DNA from: Indioceanicola profundi | Lineage (GTDB): Bacteria; Pseudomonadota; Alphaproteobacteria; Azospirillales; Azospirillaceae | DNA length: 64,000 nucleotides | Assembly: GCF_003568845.1 (NCBI RefSeq) | Contig: NZ_CP030127.1 | Coordinates: forward strand, 1,067,501-1,131,500 | Direction: 5' to 3' | Shown: positions 18,823 to 27,091 of the stretch, piece after piece | How the letters are laid out: each line of letters begins with the position of its first letter | How positions within the stretch are numbered: the stretch's first letter is position 1 | Program-made: the position numbers and the translations under genes | The notes under the pieces: model-generated | What the model was told of the DNA's origin: nothing | Database searches by the model: none | What the model saw: the letters and a program-made list of their open reading frames with translations, nothing else

Positions 18823-19830
18823 ATGGCCATGCAATTGTCGTTTCCATCCATCCCTGCCCCGTTCTTCGGCATGGTCCTCGGTCTTGGCGGATTGAGCAGC
18901 GGCTGGCGCTTGGCGACCCGCGTCTGGGGCGCCCCGGCGCTGATCGCGGAAATCCTGGCCATCGCCGCCGGACTGATCTGGGGGTTGTGGATACTGTTCT
19001 TTGCCTGGAAGTGGGTGGATGACCGGGAGTCCGCGCTGACCGAGTTCCGGCATCCGATCCAGTCCTTCTTCATTGTCCTGGCCCCTGTCGCGACCATGGT
19101 TGCCGGCATCGCCCTGGCCCCGGATCTGCCGCGGCTGGCGCTGGTCATGATCCTGGCCGGCGGCGCCGGGCAGTTGGCCTTCAGCGCCTGGGCGACGGGA
19201 AGCCTCTGGCGCGGCAATCGGGACATGGAGAGCATAACGCCCGCTCTCTACCTGCCGACGGTTGGCGGCAGCTTCGTTGCCGCGAATGCCTGCGGGATGT
19301 ACGGCTATCCCGATGCAGGCCTGCTCTATTTCGGAGCCGGGTTCCTGTCCTGGATCGTGCTGGAATCCGTAATCCTGCAGCGGCTTCTGACGCATTCCCT
19401 GCCCGTGGCATTGCGCGCCACCATGGGCGTCCATCTAGCCCCGCCTGCCGTTGGCTGCGTCGCTTATCTGGGCGTGACGCAGGGGGCGCCGGACCACCTC
19501 GCCCAGTTCCTCTTTGGCTATGCCATGTTGCAGGCCCTGGCGCTGATGCGGATCATTCCATGGCTGCGCGAGCAGGTCTTTTCACCCGCGGCCTGGGCCT
19601 ACACCTTCGGCGTGTCCGCCCTGCCGGCTGCCGCCCTGCGCTTTGTCGAGCGCGGTCAGTCGGGCCCCATTTCGCACCTCGCTCTTCCCATTTTCGTCGC
19701 CGCCAATCTGATCATCGGCTGGATCGCCGTGCGTACATTGATCCTTGCCGTCAACGGCAAGCTGCTGCCCGGGAGGGCCGCCCCGCCCCAGGCCGCGCCG
19801 GCATCGGAACTGGCCCTCGGGTCGGATTGA
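18823..19830 (+). CDS. TehA/SLAC1 family transporter (tellurite-resistance/dicarboxylate transporter type)
   Basis: 335 residues with about ten transmembrane helices and the family signatures FFGMVLGLGGLSSGWR near the N-terminus, TLPTVGG-like ALYLPTVGGSFVA in the middle, and FLFGYAMLQALALMRIIPW towards the C-terminus. These proteins are anion channels or transporters (TehA, SLAC1). The cargo here is unknown. The ATG at 18823 begins the conserved region; the open frame reaches back to 18667 with no support. Confidence 0.85.
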   Translation: MAMQLSFPSIPAPFFGMVLGLGGLSSGWRLATRVWGAPALIAEILAIAAGLIWGLWILFFAWKWVDDRESALTEFRHPIQSFFIVLAPVATMVAGIALAPDLPRLALVMILAGGAGQLAFSAWATGSLWRGNRDMESITPALYLPTVGGSFVAANACGMYGYPDAGLLYFGAGFLSWIVLESVILQRLLTHSLPVALRATMGVHLAPPAVGCVAYLGVTQGAPDHLAQFLFGYAMLQALALMRIIPWLREQVFSPAAWAYTFGVSALPAAALRFVERGQSGPISHLALPIFVAANLIIGWIAVRTLILAVNGKLLPGRAAPPQAAPASELALGSD

Positions 19831-19854
19831 TCGGCTTCGGGCTTCCAAACGGGA

Positions 19855-19885
19855 GACCGGCTGGCGTTCTGGACGCCAGCCGGTC
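19855..19885. terminator. hairpin terminator between convergent genes
   Basis: A perfect 12-bp stem (GACCGGCTGGCG / CGCCAGCCGGTC, 7-nt loop) between the TehA-family stop and the hydrolase stop. No long T run follows, so it may act in both directions or with Rho. Confidence 0.7.
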
Positions 19886-19914
19886 ACGATCACCTCCGCC
19901 GGCCGGAGCGTCCG

Positions 19915-20697
19915 TTACTCCGCCGCCAAATCCGTCCTGCCCCGGGCCGCGCCGGTGAGCCGTGCAACCGCGGTATTCGTCGTCCAGAGCGCATTTGCCA
20001 GCCAGCGGAAGTTGGTCAGCGCCGCGAGATAGCCGTCCCCTTCCGGAACCTTGCTGGCCGCGGTGGCGTCCCGTACCACCGCGACTTCGAACCCGTGCTC
20101 GACGAAGTCGCGCAAATGGGATTCGACGCAGAAATTGGCCGCCATGCCGGCCAGGATGACTTGATCGACCTTCTTCTTGCGGAGCTGGAAGAGCACGTCG
20201 TTGGTCTGTGGTCCGGCGATCTTATGGGGCGAGCAGACAATGGTCCGGCCGTCCTGGATCAGATCCTTGTATTCCGGCATCCAGTCCGCGCCCGAATTGG
20301 CGAAGCCCTCCAGCGACAGGGGATCGCGCCGGTCGAACATCCGAAGCTTGTGCATCAGGGCCTCGCCTGGAGCGGCAAAGTCCCAGTCATGGTCGTGGGG
20401 ATAGTAGTAGTGCGGGGATATCACCACCGGTATCTCCACCTGCTTCGCAGCCTGGAAGAGCCGCAGCAGGTTCGCCACCGTATTATGCTCGGTTATGCTC
20501 TCGCCGAATGCTCCCCAGCTTGCGCCGGCCGGGCTCAGGAAGTCGATCTGCGGATCGGTGACCACCAGGGCCGTTCGGGACAGATCGAGCGTCATGTCGA
20601 GCTGCGGCAGCACCGGATTCGCGGGATCGGCATAGGGATCGGTCCTGACCAGCAGCTGACCGGGATGATCGGTGGAAGCGTCGGAAGGCTTTGACAT
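19915..20697 (-). CDS. isochorismatase-family cysteine hydrolase
   Basis: 260 residues from the ATG at 20697, preceded by AGAGGAG. The catalytic triad pattern of the family is present: Asp in LVVTDPQIDFLS, a Lys in SPHKIAGPQTNDVLF, and Cys in GMAANFCVESHLRDFVEHG. Such enzymes hydrolyse amides or vinyl ethers (isochorismate, nicotinamide, biuret, N-carbamoyl compounds); the exact substrate cannot be told. An in-frame extension to 20772 is not supported. It is followed by the convergent terminator at 19855-19885. Confidence 0.87.
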   Translation of the reverse strand: MSKPSDASTDHPGQLLVRTDPYADPANPVLPQLDMTLDLSRTALVVTDPQIDFLSPAGASWGAFGESITEHNTVANLLRLFQAAKQVEIPVVISPHYYYPHDHDWDFAAPGEALMHKLRMFDRRDPLSLEGFANSGADWMPEYKDLIQDGRTIVCSPHKIAGPQTNDVLFQLRKKKVDQVILAGMAANFCVESHLRDFVEHGFEVAVVRDATAASKVPEGDGYLAALTNFRWLANALWTTNTAVARLTGAARGRTDLAAE

Positions 20698-20857
20698 CGG
20701 AGCTCCTCTTGAGTGACTGGGCCCGCCGCGCGGGCGGGGCAGCAGGGGGGAATGGGCGTGCCTCGTGGGCACCGGTGTGGCGGCGGTTTCCCCAAGACGG
20801 GGTGCGCGCAGGGCCTATCGGGCCTGCTTCTGGCGGGACCGCGTGCGGCCCCAGGCG

Positions 20858-21655
20858 TCATGCTTCGACGTGTTCGGGCTGCATCATCTTGCGCAACTTC
20901 GCCAATGCCGCGGTTTCGATCTGCCGCACGCGCTCCCCGGAAATGCCGAGCTCCCGCCCGATCTCCGCCAAGCGCTTGGGCTGTTCGGTCAGATGGCGGG
21001 CCGCAATGATGCGGTGCTCACGGGGGTTCAGCGCGGCAAGCGCTGCCCACAGTCCCGTCTCCTCCCGCCGCTCCTGCCGTCGGCGAACCAGCATTTCTTC
21101 CGGGCTCTCACCCTCGTCGGCCAGCAGGTCCGCCATGGTGCCGGAGCCCTCTTCGGAAAGCGGCGCGTGGATTGACATGTCCCTGGGCAGCAGGATCTGC
21201 GCCTCGACGGCACTGCCGGCCTGGAAGAATGCACGCAGATGTCGGGCGGACATGCTTGGCCGGACGATGGAGGAGTTTCTGTAAACGGCATCCCTGACGG
21301 CCGACTTGACCCACCACGCCGCATAGGTGGCGAAGCGGGCCCCGGCATCGGGTCGGTACCGTTCAATGGCCCGCGACAGGCCGAGCACACCCTCCTGGAC
21401 GAGATCCTCGTAGCCATGCCGCTGCCGGCGATAACGCGCCGCGATGGCGATCACCAGCCTCAGGTGGGAAACCAGCAGCGCGTCAAGGGCGCGCTTGTCC
21501 CTGCCCTTCTGCCAGCGGGCGATCAGGGCCTCCTCTTCCGCCTGGGTAAGCAGTGGCGCGACCTCAGCACTGACCGTGAGACGAAGGCCGGTGCGGCCGG
21601 TCGGCCGGATATTGTCGTCAGGTCCGGAAGCGGGCCGCATGGCATCCATCTCCAT
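20858..21655 (-). CDS. RpoH-type (sigma-32-like) RNA polymerase sigma factor
   Basis: About 265 residues. Region 1.2/2 (LTQAEEEALIARWQKGRDKRALDALLVSHLRLVIAIAARYRR), region 2 core (YEDLVQEGVLGLSRAIERY; FATYAAWWVKSAVRDAVYRNSSIV) and region 4 with a helix-turn-helix (RLAEIGRELGISGERVRQIETAAL) are all present. The recognition parts are more like RpoH than RpoD. It is shorter and more divergent than the usual alphaproteobacterial RpoH (about 290-300 residues) and may be a second, specialised copy. The start is uncertain: ATGs at 21655, 21649 and 21640; the one at 21640 has GGAG at the best spacing. It lies upstream of the hydrolase gene, separated by 160 bp. Confidence 0.85.
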   Translation of the reverse strand: MEMDAMRPASGPDDNIRPTGRTGLRLTVSAEVAPLLTQAEEEALIARWQKGRDKRALDALLVSHLRLVIAIAARYRRQRHGYEDLVQEGVLGLSRAIERYRPDAGARFATYAAWWVKSAVRDAVYRNSSIVRPSMSARHLRAFFQAGSAVEAQILLPRDMSIHAPLSEEGSGTMADLLADEGESPEEMLVRRRQERREETGLWAALAALNPREHRIIAARHLTEQPKRLAEIGRELGISGERVRQIETAALAKLRKMMQPEHVEA

Positions 21656-22345
21656 TGTCGGGAGAGAAGACCGGGCTGATGGAAACCGTGATTCCCACCA
21701 GCCCGCAAGGATATCCCCAGGATTGCGGAGAAGCGGCCCTGGGGAGGGCGGGCCTTCGTCCTGGAGAGGTGGGTGCCGGGCGTGGGGCGGGGAGCCGCCC
21801 CCCAGCTGCGTGATAAGGGACGATAACCATACCCGGCAGGACGGAAACCTAATCACCGGCGCCGCGCCGTACTTGTCCCGGAATGCTGTTTTGGGACGTC
21901 CCTGCAGGAAATTCCGGTAGATCGCCGCGGCGGCCATTGCCGCCTGCGGAGTTGCCCGGCAGCGCCAAGACAGGGCGGTGGGCTGACTAATCGGCGCCCT
22001 GCGCAACAAAGCGCACTTGTGACGGAAGGTGCAGCCTTTACCTCAAGTCCGCCCGGTGGAGAGAGCAGACGGTTCGTACGGACCGGACGTGTCGCAGCCG
22101 ATGAGCCGCAAGGCGCGGCATCCCTGCCGGGCCATCGTGGCGGCGACCAAGTCGGCGGGTCCGCGCCGCTCCTCCAGAGCCGGCAAGGTTCCCCGCCAGG
22201 GGCATGTCTTAAAATGACGCATATACGTCATTTCCGCCATTCGACCGCGCGCTTATGAATCGACCATCGCGCTTCGCTCTGGAAGCCGAACCCTATCGGG
22301 GCCGGCGACCAAAGCCTTCGAACAACTTTGAAACCGGGGCAGAAA
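21656..22345. other. intergenic region with a TetR-type palindrome
   Basis: About 690 bp between the divergent sigma-factor and SDR genes, with no credible coding sequence. Its notable content is the inverted repeat at 22212-22233, listed separately. The promoters of both flanking genes should be here. Confidence 0.5.
22212..22233. promoter_or_regulatory. 22-bp inverted repeat, probable TetR-family operator
   Basis: Perfect 8-bp arms AAATGACG and CGTCATTT around CATATA, 113 bp upstream of the SDR start. TetR-family dimers bind such palindromes. A TetR gene lies 3.7 kb away (26037-26621), and its own upstream region contains the shorter related palindrome ATGAGCGTCAT at 26660-26670. Confidence 0.5.
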
Positions 22346-23107
22346 ATGCAACTCACAGGCAATACAATCCTCATCACCGGCGGCGGTTCAGGAATCGGGC
22401 GCGGCCTTGCAGAGGCTTTCCATCGTCTCGGCAACAAGGTCATCATTGCGGGACGCCGCCGCAGCCATCTGGAAGCGGTCGCAACGGCCAATCCGGGAAT
22501 TGAACTCCTTGAACTCGACATCACCGATCCGCACAGCATTGCCCAGGCCGCTGCTGCGCTGATCCGGGACTACCCGTCCCTGAACGTTCTCATCAACAAT
22601 GCCGGAATCATGCCTTTCGACGATGCCGGCGGCGTGATGGACGACGCGCAGGCGCAGAAACTCGTCGCGACGAACCTTCTCGGTCCGATCCGCCTCACCT
22701 CCGCCCTGATCGAGCACCTGAAAAGGCAGGAGCGCGCGACCATCATTCACAACACGTCGGTGCTGGCCTACCTGCCGCTCGCCAATACTGCGCTTTATTC
22801 CGCGACCAAGGCGGCGCTGCATTCCTATGCCATGTCGCAGCGCTTCATGCTCCGCAACACGTCGGTATCCGTGCAGGAGATCGCGCCGCCCTGGGTCGAC
22901 ACGGATCTGATCCATAAGAGCGGCGATCCGCGCGCCATGCCGCTGGACGACTTTATCAGCGAGACCATGCGGGCCCTGGCGACCGACGCCGAGGAGGTGC
23001 TGGTGGAACGGGTCATACCGCTCCGCGATAACCCGGGGGCCGGAGAGCATGCCCTCTTCAAGCTCTTCAACGAATCCGTCGTCGAGAACCCGATCCCGGT
23101 GGCTTGA
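22346..23107 (+). CDS. short-chain dehydrogenase/reductase (DltE-like)
   Basis: 253 residues from the ATG at 22346; a TTG 18 bp earlier is possible. The Rossmann motif TGGGSGIG (about 11-18), the NNAG motif, a catalytic Ser in NTSVLAYLPLAN, and YSATK (Tyr-x3-Lys) mark a classical NAD(P)-dependent SDR. The C-terminus is long and DltE/YciK-like. Substrate unknown. It lies downstream of the palindrome at 22212-22233 and upstream of the Mo-hydroxylase genes, with a terminator in between. Confidence 0.88.
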   Translation: MQLTGNTILITGGGSGIGRGLAEAFHRLGNKVIIAGRRRSHLEAVATANPGIELLELDITDPHSIAQAAAALIRDYPSLNVLINNAGIMPFDDAGGVMDDAQAQKLVATNLLGPIRLTSALIEHLKRQERATIIHNTSVLAYLPLANTALYSATKAALHSYAMSQRFMLRNTSVSVQEIAPPWVDTDLIHKSGDPRAMPLDDFISETMRALATDAEEVLVERVIPLRDNPGAGEHALFKLFNESVVENPIPVA

Positions 23108-23158
23108 GGCAGACACAGGCACGGCCGGATGAGACGTCCCGATACCGGCCAGGATAAG

Positions 23159-23184
23159 GCGACCTATGCCAAGGCATAGGTCGC
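23159..23184. terminator. intrinsic hairpin after the SDR gene
   Basis: A perfect 12-bp stem GCGACCTATGCC / GGCATAGGTCGC with an AA loop, 52 bp after the SDR stop. There is no U tract. It separates the SDR from the hydroxylase genes. Confidence 0.6.
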
Positions 23185-23272
23185 ATCAACCTGCATATGG
23201 TCCTGCCCTGCCGCCGATAATGGCAGGCTTCCACTTGGACCAGGCATCCTGATTTCCGAAAAAGGGGGCACC

Positions 23273-23719
23273 ATGCTCGAACTCAAAGTGAATGGCGAGG
23301 TTCGGCGCGTATCCGTGGAGGAGGACACGCCATTGCTGTGGGTCCTGCGGGACACGTTGGGCATGACCGGAACCAAGTATGGCTGCGGCATTGCCCAGTG
23401 CGGCGCCTGCACGGTGCTGGTCGATGGCGTTGCCACGCGGTCCTGCCAGATGCCCGTGGATAGTGTCGTGGGCGCGGAGATCACCACCATTGAGGCGGTC
23501 GAGCAGGACGATGTCGGCCGCAAGGTGGTCGATGCCTGGGTTTCCAACCAGGTGCCCCAGTGCGGGTACTGCCAGTCCGGTCAGGTCATGGCCGCCACCG
23601 CCCTGCTGAAGGAAAACCCGACGCCCACGGATGCGGACATCCAGTCCGCCATGACCAACCTGTGCCGGTGCGGCACCTACAACAAGATCGCTGCCGCCGT
23701 CCGGCTGGCCGCCGGCTGA
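23273..23719 (+). CDS. (2Fe-2S) small subunit of isoquinoline 1-oxidoreductase-type molybdenum hydroxylase
   Basis: 148 residues. The plant-type [2Fe-2S] cluster is coordinated by YGCGIAQCGACTVLVDG plus Cys in TRSCQM. The second cluster is held by QCGYCQSGQVM and LCRCGTYNKI. This is the standard small subunit of the xanthine-oxidase superfamily (IorA-like). It would pass electrons from the Mo-pterin subunit encoded 10 bp downstream. A clear ribosome-binding site precedes the ATG. Confidence 0.93.
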   Translation: MLELKVNGEVRRVSVEEDTPLLWVLRDTLGMTGTKYGCGIAQCGACTVLVDGVATRSCQMPVDSVVGAEITTIEAVEQDDVGRKVVDAWVSNQVPQCGYCQSGQVMAATALLKENPTPTDADIQSAMTNLCRCGTYNKIAAAVRLAAG

Positions 23720-23729
23720 GGAGGATGCC

Positions 23730-25973
23730 ATGAACCGCTTCTTGCAAGCCCCCTTCCCCGGCTCCACGCCCGCCGCCCCCGATCACACCATCACGAACCT
23801 GTCCCGCCGCGGCTTCCTCGGCGCCAGCGCAGGCGCGCTGCTGCTCAGCGCCATGCTCCCGGTCGGCGGAGCAGCGGCGCAGGCGAAAGCTGCATCACCC
23901 AAGCCTGGAACCCGTGTTCCGGCCTTCCTGGAAATCCGGCCCGACGGCACGGTCAAGCTCTTCAGCCCCTTCGTCGAGGGCGGTCAGGGCATCAATACGG
24001 CCCTGGCCCAGATCGTGGGTGAGGAGCTGGATGTGGACCCCGCCCGTTTCGACGTGGAGTGCGCCCCGCCCGGACCGGACTATGCGCTCGTGAACGGGAT
24101 GCGCATGACGGGCGGCAGCTTCTCCGTACGGTCCAGCTACGACACCATGCGCCGGCTCGGGGCCACGGCGCGCGACATGCTGATCCGCGCCGCCGCCGCC
24201 CAGCTCAAGGTCAAGGAGAGCCAGCTCTCCACCGAGAACGGGCGCATCCTGCACAAGGCTTCCGGCCGCTCCCTCGGCTACGGGGACGTAGCGGACAAGG
24301 CCCTCCGCCTGGAACCGCGGGCGAATGTGCCCCTGCGGGACCCGACCACGTTCCGCTATATCCGCCATCCGGTGGCCCGGCTGGATGTGCACGCCAAATC
24401 CACCGGGCGCGCCGAGTTCGCCATCGACCAGAAGGTTGAGGGCATGCTCTACGCCGCCGTCCAGCACGCGCCGCATGAGGGCACCCAGCCCACCGGTTTC
24501 GAGAACGAGGCTGAGGTGAAGGCCATGCCGGGCGTGCATTCGGTGCACAAGCTGCCGGGCGCAGTGGCGGTGTGCGCCGATAGCTGGTGGCGTGCCCGCA
24601 AGGCGGTCGAGGCGCTGAAAGCCGCGTGGACCCGGCCGGAGCCTGACGGGATAAAAAGCATCTCCGCCACCTTCTCCTCCAAGGGCATGCTCGCCGCCCT
24701 GAAATCCTCAACCGAAGCCGGGATCGTGGCGGAGCAGGCCGGCGATACCGCTGCCGCCTTCGCCTCCGCCGACCGGATCATCGAGGCGGAGTACGACGCG
24801 CCCTATCTCGCCCATGCCCAGCTGGAACCGCCCTCCGCCCTGGCGCGGTTCAACAACGACGGCACCCTGGACCTCTGGCTTCCGAACCAGGCGCCGGAGT
24901 TGTTCCAGGGCGTCGCAGCCCAGACGGCCGGGCTGGAACCGGACCGGGTGCGCATCCATTCGCCGATGCTCGGCGGGTTCTTCGGGCGGCATTTCATCTA
25001 TGGGGCAGGCAACCCCTTCCCGCAGGCGATTCTGCTGGCCAAAGCCACCGGCCAGCCGGTGAAGGTGCTTTGGTCGCGGGAGGAGGAGTTTGCGTCGGAT
25101 GCGTTGCGGCCGCTGAGCTTTACGCGCTTCCGCGCCGCCATCGGCAAGGACGGTTTTCCGACGGCGATCGAAGCCCGCATCGTGGGCGAAGGGCCGATCG
25201 GCCGCTGGTTCGGGGCCGTGTTCAAGAGCCCGGTCGACAGCTCCGCCGTGGAGGGGATCGTCGAGAAGCCCTATGCTATTGCGAACCGGAAGATGGAGTT
25301 CGTGAAAGTCGTTCATCCCGTGAACATCGCCTTCTGGCGGTCGGTCGGGCATTCCATGAACGACTTCTTCTACGAAGGCTTCCTGGATGAGGTGGCGGCG
25401 GCTGGCGGCCAGGATCCTTATGCCTTGCGCCTGAAGCTTCTCAAGGACAAGCCCCGGCATACGACCCTGTTGAAGGCAGTGGCGGAGCTGTCCGGCGGCT
25501 GGAAGCGCGGCCCCTATGAGGAGGCCGGGGAAAAGCGGGCGCGTGGCGTTTCCATGGCCTCTCCCTTCGGTTCCGAAACGGCCACCATCGCCGAGGTATC
25601 GGTCGCGGACGGACAGGTGAGGGTGCACAATCTCTGGATCGCCATCGATCCTGGCAGCATCGTCAACCCGGCCATCGTCAAGGCGCAGGTGGAATCGGCC
25701 GCCGCCCTGGGCCTGTCCTCTGCGCTGTTCGAGCAGGTCGTCTATGAGAACGGCGTCCGGCAGCAGCACAACTACGACACCTATCCGATCCTGTCGCGCG
25801 AGCACATGCCGACGGTGCATGTGCGCATCGTGGAGAGCGGAGCCCCCATGGGCGGCATCGGGGAGCCGGGCCTTCCGGGCGTTCCCCCCGCCGTGGCAAA
25901 CGCCGTCGCGGCCCTTACCGGCCGACATGTCCGGAGCCTGCCCATGGCAAACGCAAAGCTCCTTGCAAGCTGA
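23730..25973 (+). CDS. molybdopterin-binding large subunit of isoquinoline 1-oxidoreductase-type hydroxylase
   Basis: 747 residues. The N-terminus carries a Tat signal (LSRRGFLGASAGALLLSAMLPVGG), so the dimer is exported folded, with its small partner riding along. The body shows the aldehyde-oxidase/xanthine-dehydrogenase Mo-domain, with FGRHF in PMLGGFFGRHFIYGAG and the GGIGEPGLPGVPPAVANAV segment near the C-terminus that binds the cofactor and provides the conserved Glu. It is IorB-like: hydroxylation of an N-heterocycle or oxidation of an aldehyde, electrons leaving through the FeS subunit. No FAD subunit or cytochrome partner is next to it. It is 10 bp after the small subunit and clearly in the same operon. 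Confidence 0.92.
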   Translation: MNRFLQAPFPGSTPAAPDHTITNLSRRGFLGASAGALLLSAMLPVGGAAAQAKAASPKPGTRVPAFLEIRPDGTVKLFSPFVEGGQGINTALAQIVGEELDVDPARFDVECAPPGPDYALVNGMRMTGGSFSVRSSYDTMRRLGATARDMLIRAAAAQLKVKESQLSTENGRILHKASGRSLGYGDVADKALRLEPRANVPLRDPTTFRYIRHPVARLDVHAKSTGRAEFAIDQKVEGMLYAAVQHAPHEGTQPTGFENEAEVKAMPGVHSVHKLPGAVAVCADSWWRARKAVEALKAAWTRPEPDGIKSISATFSSKGMLAALKSSTEAGIVAEQAGDTAAAFASADRIIEAEYDAPYLAHAQLEPPSALARFNNDGTLDLWLPNQAPELFQGVAAQTAGLEPDRVRIHSPMLGGFFGRHFIYGAGNPFPQAILLAKATGQPVKVLWSREEEFASDALRPLSFTRFRAAIGKDGFPTAIEARIVGEGPIGRWFGAVFKSPVDSSAVEGIVEKPYAIANRKMEFVKVVHPVNIAFWRSVGHSMNDFFYEGFLDEVAAAGGQDPYALRLKLLKDKPRHTTLLKAVAELSGGWKRGPYEEAGEKRARGVSMASPFGSETATIAEVSVADGQVRVHNLWIAIDPGSIVNPAIVKAQVESAAALGLSSALFEQVVYENGVRQQHNYDTYPILSREHMPTVHVRIVESGAPMGGIGEPGLPGVPPAVANAVAALTGRHVRSLPMANAKLLAS

Positions 25974-25980
25974 GCAGAAG

Positions 25981-26009
25981 GCAGGCTTTCTCGTCGCGGG
26001 GAAGCCTGC
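25981..26009. terminator. hairpin between convergent genes
   Basis: An 8-bp stem GCAGGCTT / AAGCCTGC with a 13-nt loop between the Mo-hydroxylase stop and the TetR stop. Confidence 0.45.
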
Positions 26010-26036
26010 AGTCCCATTCCAGACTGCGGCGGCCGG

Positions 26037-26621
26037 TCAGGCTGGCCCGTCGCGCTCAAGGATCGATGCGCGCGCCGCTGCCAGGATTTTATCGGACAGT
26101 TCGGAATCGCCGACAGCGCGCGACAGAAGAAGTGAGCCGAACAGGGTGGACAGGGTGGCGAGCGCCCTGTCCCGCCCACGATCATCGGGTTGGTCGGCAA
26201 TAGTTCGGGATATGACGTCGATCAAGGGCTCTAGCCCGTTGGCGAAGGCCTGCTTCAAGTCCGCATTCCCGCTGCGCGCCACGTCGGCCGCCAGCGCCGC
26301 ATAGATGCAGCCGGACCCTGGCCGGTCGCGGTGCTGCGGCGACAGGTAGAAGGCAACCAGATTGGCCAGCGGCTCCTCCCCTCCCGCAGCGGCGACGGAA
26401 TTCCAGGTCGCTGCCGTGCCGGTCAGGGCCGTCTCGCAAGCTTCCACCGCCAGATCGTCCTTCGATCGGAATTGCTTGTAAAAGCCGCCATGCGTCATGC
26501 CTGCGGCCTTCATCAGGTCGGCAACGCCGATCCCGTCGAAGCCGCGCTCACGGAACAAGCGGCTCGCCGTGTCGACGATGCGCTTACGGTTCTCTGTTGC
26601 CTGCTCCCTGCTGACTCTCAC
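26037..26621 (-). CDS. TetR/AcrR family transcriptional regulator
   Basis: About 194 residues from a GTG at 26621, chosen because AGGAG lies 9 bp upstream; an earlier GTG at 26651 gives ten more residues. The N-terminal helix-turn-helix is typical (RKRIVDTASRLFRERGFDGIGVADLMKAAGMTHGGFYKQFRSKDDL). The C-terminal ligand domain is of the AcrR_C/TetR_C_16-like type. It is transcribed away from the thiolase remnant and MFS gene. The palindrome ATGAGCGTCAT at 26660-26670 suggests autoregulation. Confidence 0.88.
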   Translation of the reverse strand: MRVSREQATENRKRIVDTASRLFRERGFDGIGVADLMKAAGMTHGGFYKQFRSKDDLAVEACETALTGTAATWNSVAAAGGEEPLANLVAFYLSPQHRDRPGSGCIYAALAADVARSGNADLKQAFANGLEPLIDVISRTIADQPDDRGRDRALATLSTLFGSLLLSRAVGDSELSDKILAAARASILERDGPA

Positions 26622-26659
26622 GCCGCACCTCTCCTGGAAGACCGTTGACACGATATATA

Positions 26660-26670
26660 ATGAGCGTCAT
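26660..26670. promoter_or_regulatory. short palindrome in the TetR promoter region
   Basis: ATGA-GCG-TCAT sits between the TetR gene and the rightward genes, next to an AT-rich TATATAAT stretch (26654-26661). It resembles half of the larger palindrome at 22212-22233 (…CGTCAT). A candidate operator, by inference. Confidence 0.35.
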
Positions 26671-26774
26671 CTATGAACAACTATGATTACGATCATCATC
26701 TAAAATCCGGCATCCCATTCCGTCCGACCATGCACCCGACCAAGGCGTGCCGGGTACAACAAGCAGGAGCAGAC

Positions 26775-27080
26775 ATGTCCTCTGTAGATCCCGTCGTCAG
26801 TGTCGCCGTCCGCACGCCTCATGGGCGGTTCCAGGGCGAGTTGGCTGCCATAAGCGCTTCATCGCCTGGTGCGAGCGTCATCCGTGCGGCGCTTGAGCGG
26901 GCCGCTCGGCCGCCGGGCCGCATCGACGAGGTTTTCATGGGCTGCGTGCTGCCCGCCGGACAAGCCTCTGCCCGCCGGGCCATGCGCGTAGCGGGCCTGC
27001 TGGACGAGGTCGGGGCAACTAATGTCGACAAGGTCTGCGGCTCAGGAATGAAGGCCGTCATGATCGAGTGGCCGGTCTGA
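26775..27080 (+). pseudogene. acetyl-CoA acetyltransferase (thiolase), N-terminal fragment
   Basis: 101 residues from an ATG preceded by AGGAG. The sequence is the start of a thiolase: VSVAVRTPHGRFQGEL, then DEVFMGCVLPAGQASARRAMRVAGL, up to the nucleophile region KVCGSGMKAVM. It then breaks off into IEWPV and stop. Normal thiolases are about 390 residues, so roughly the last three quarters (including the second Cys and the catalytic His) are missing. The downstream MFS gene begins within a few bases of the stop, so the rest was probably lost by deletion. The fragment cannot be catalytically active. Confidence 0.8.
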
Positions 27081-27091
27081 GGAGCATGGGA

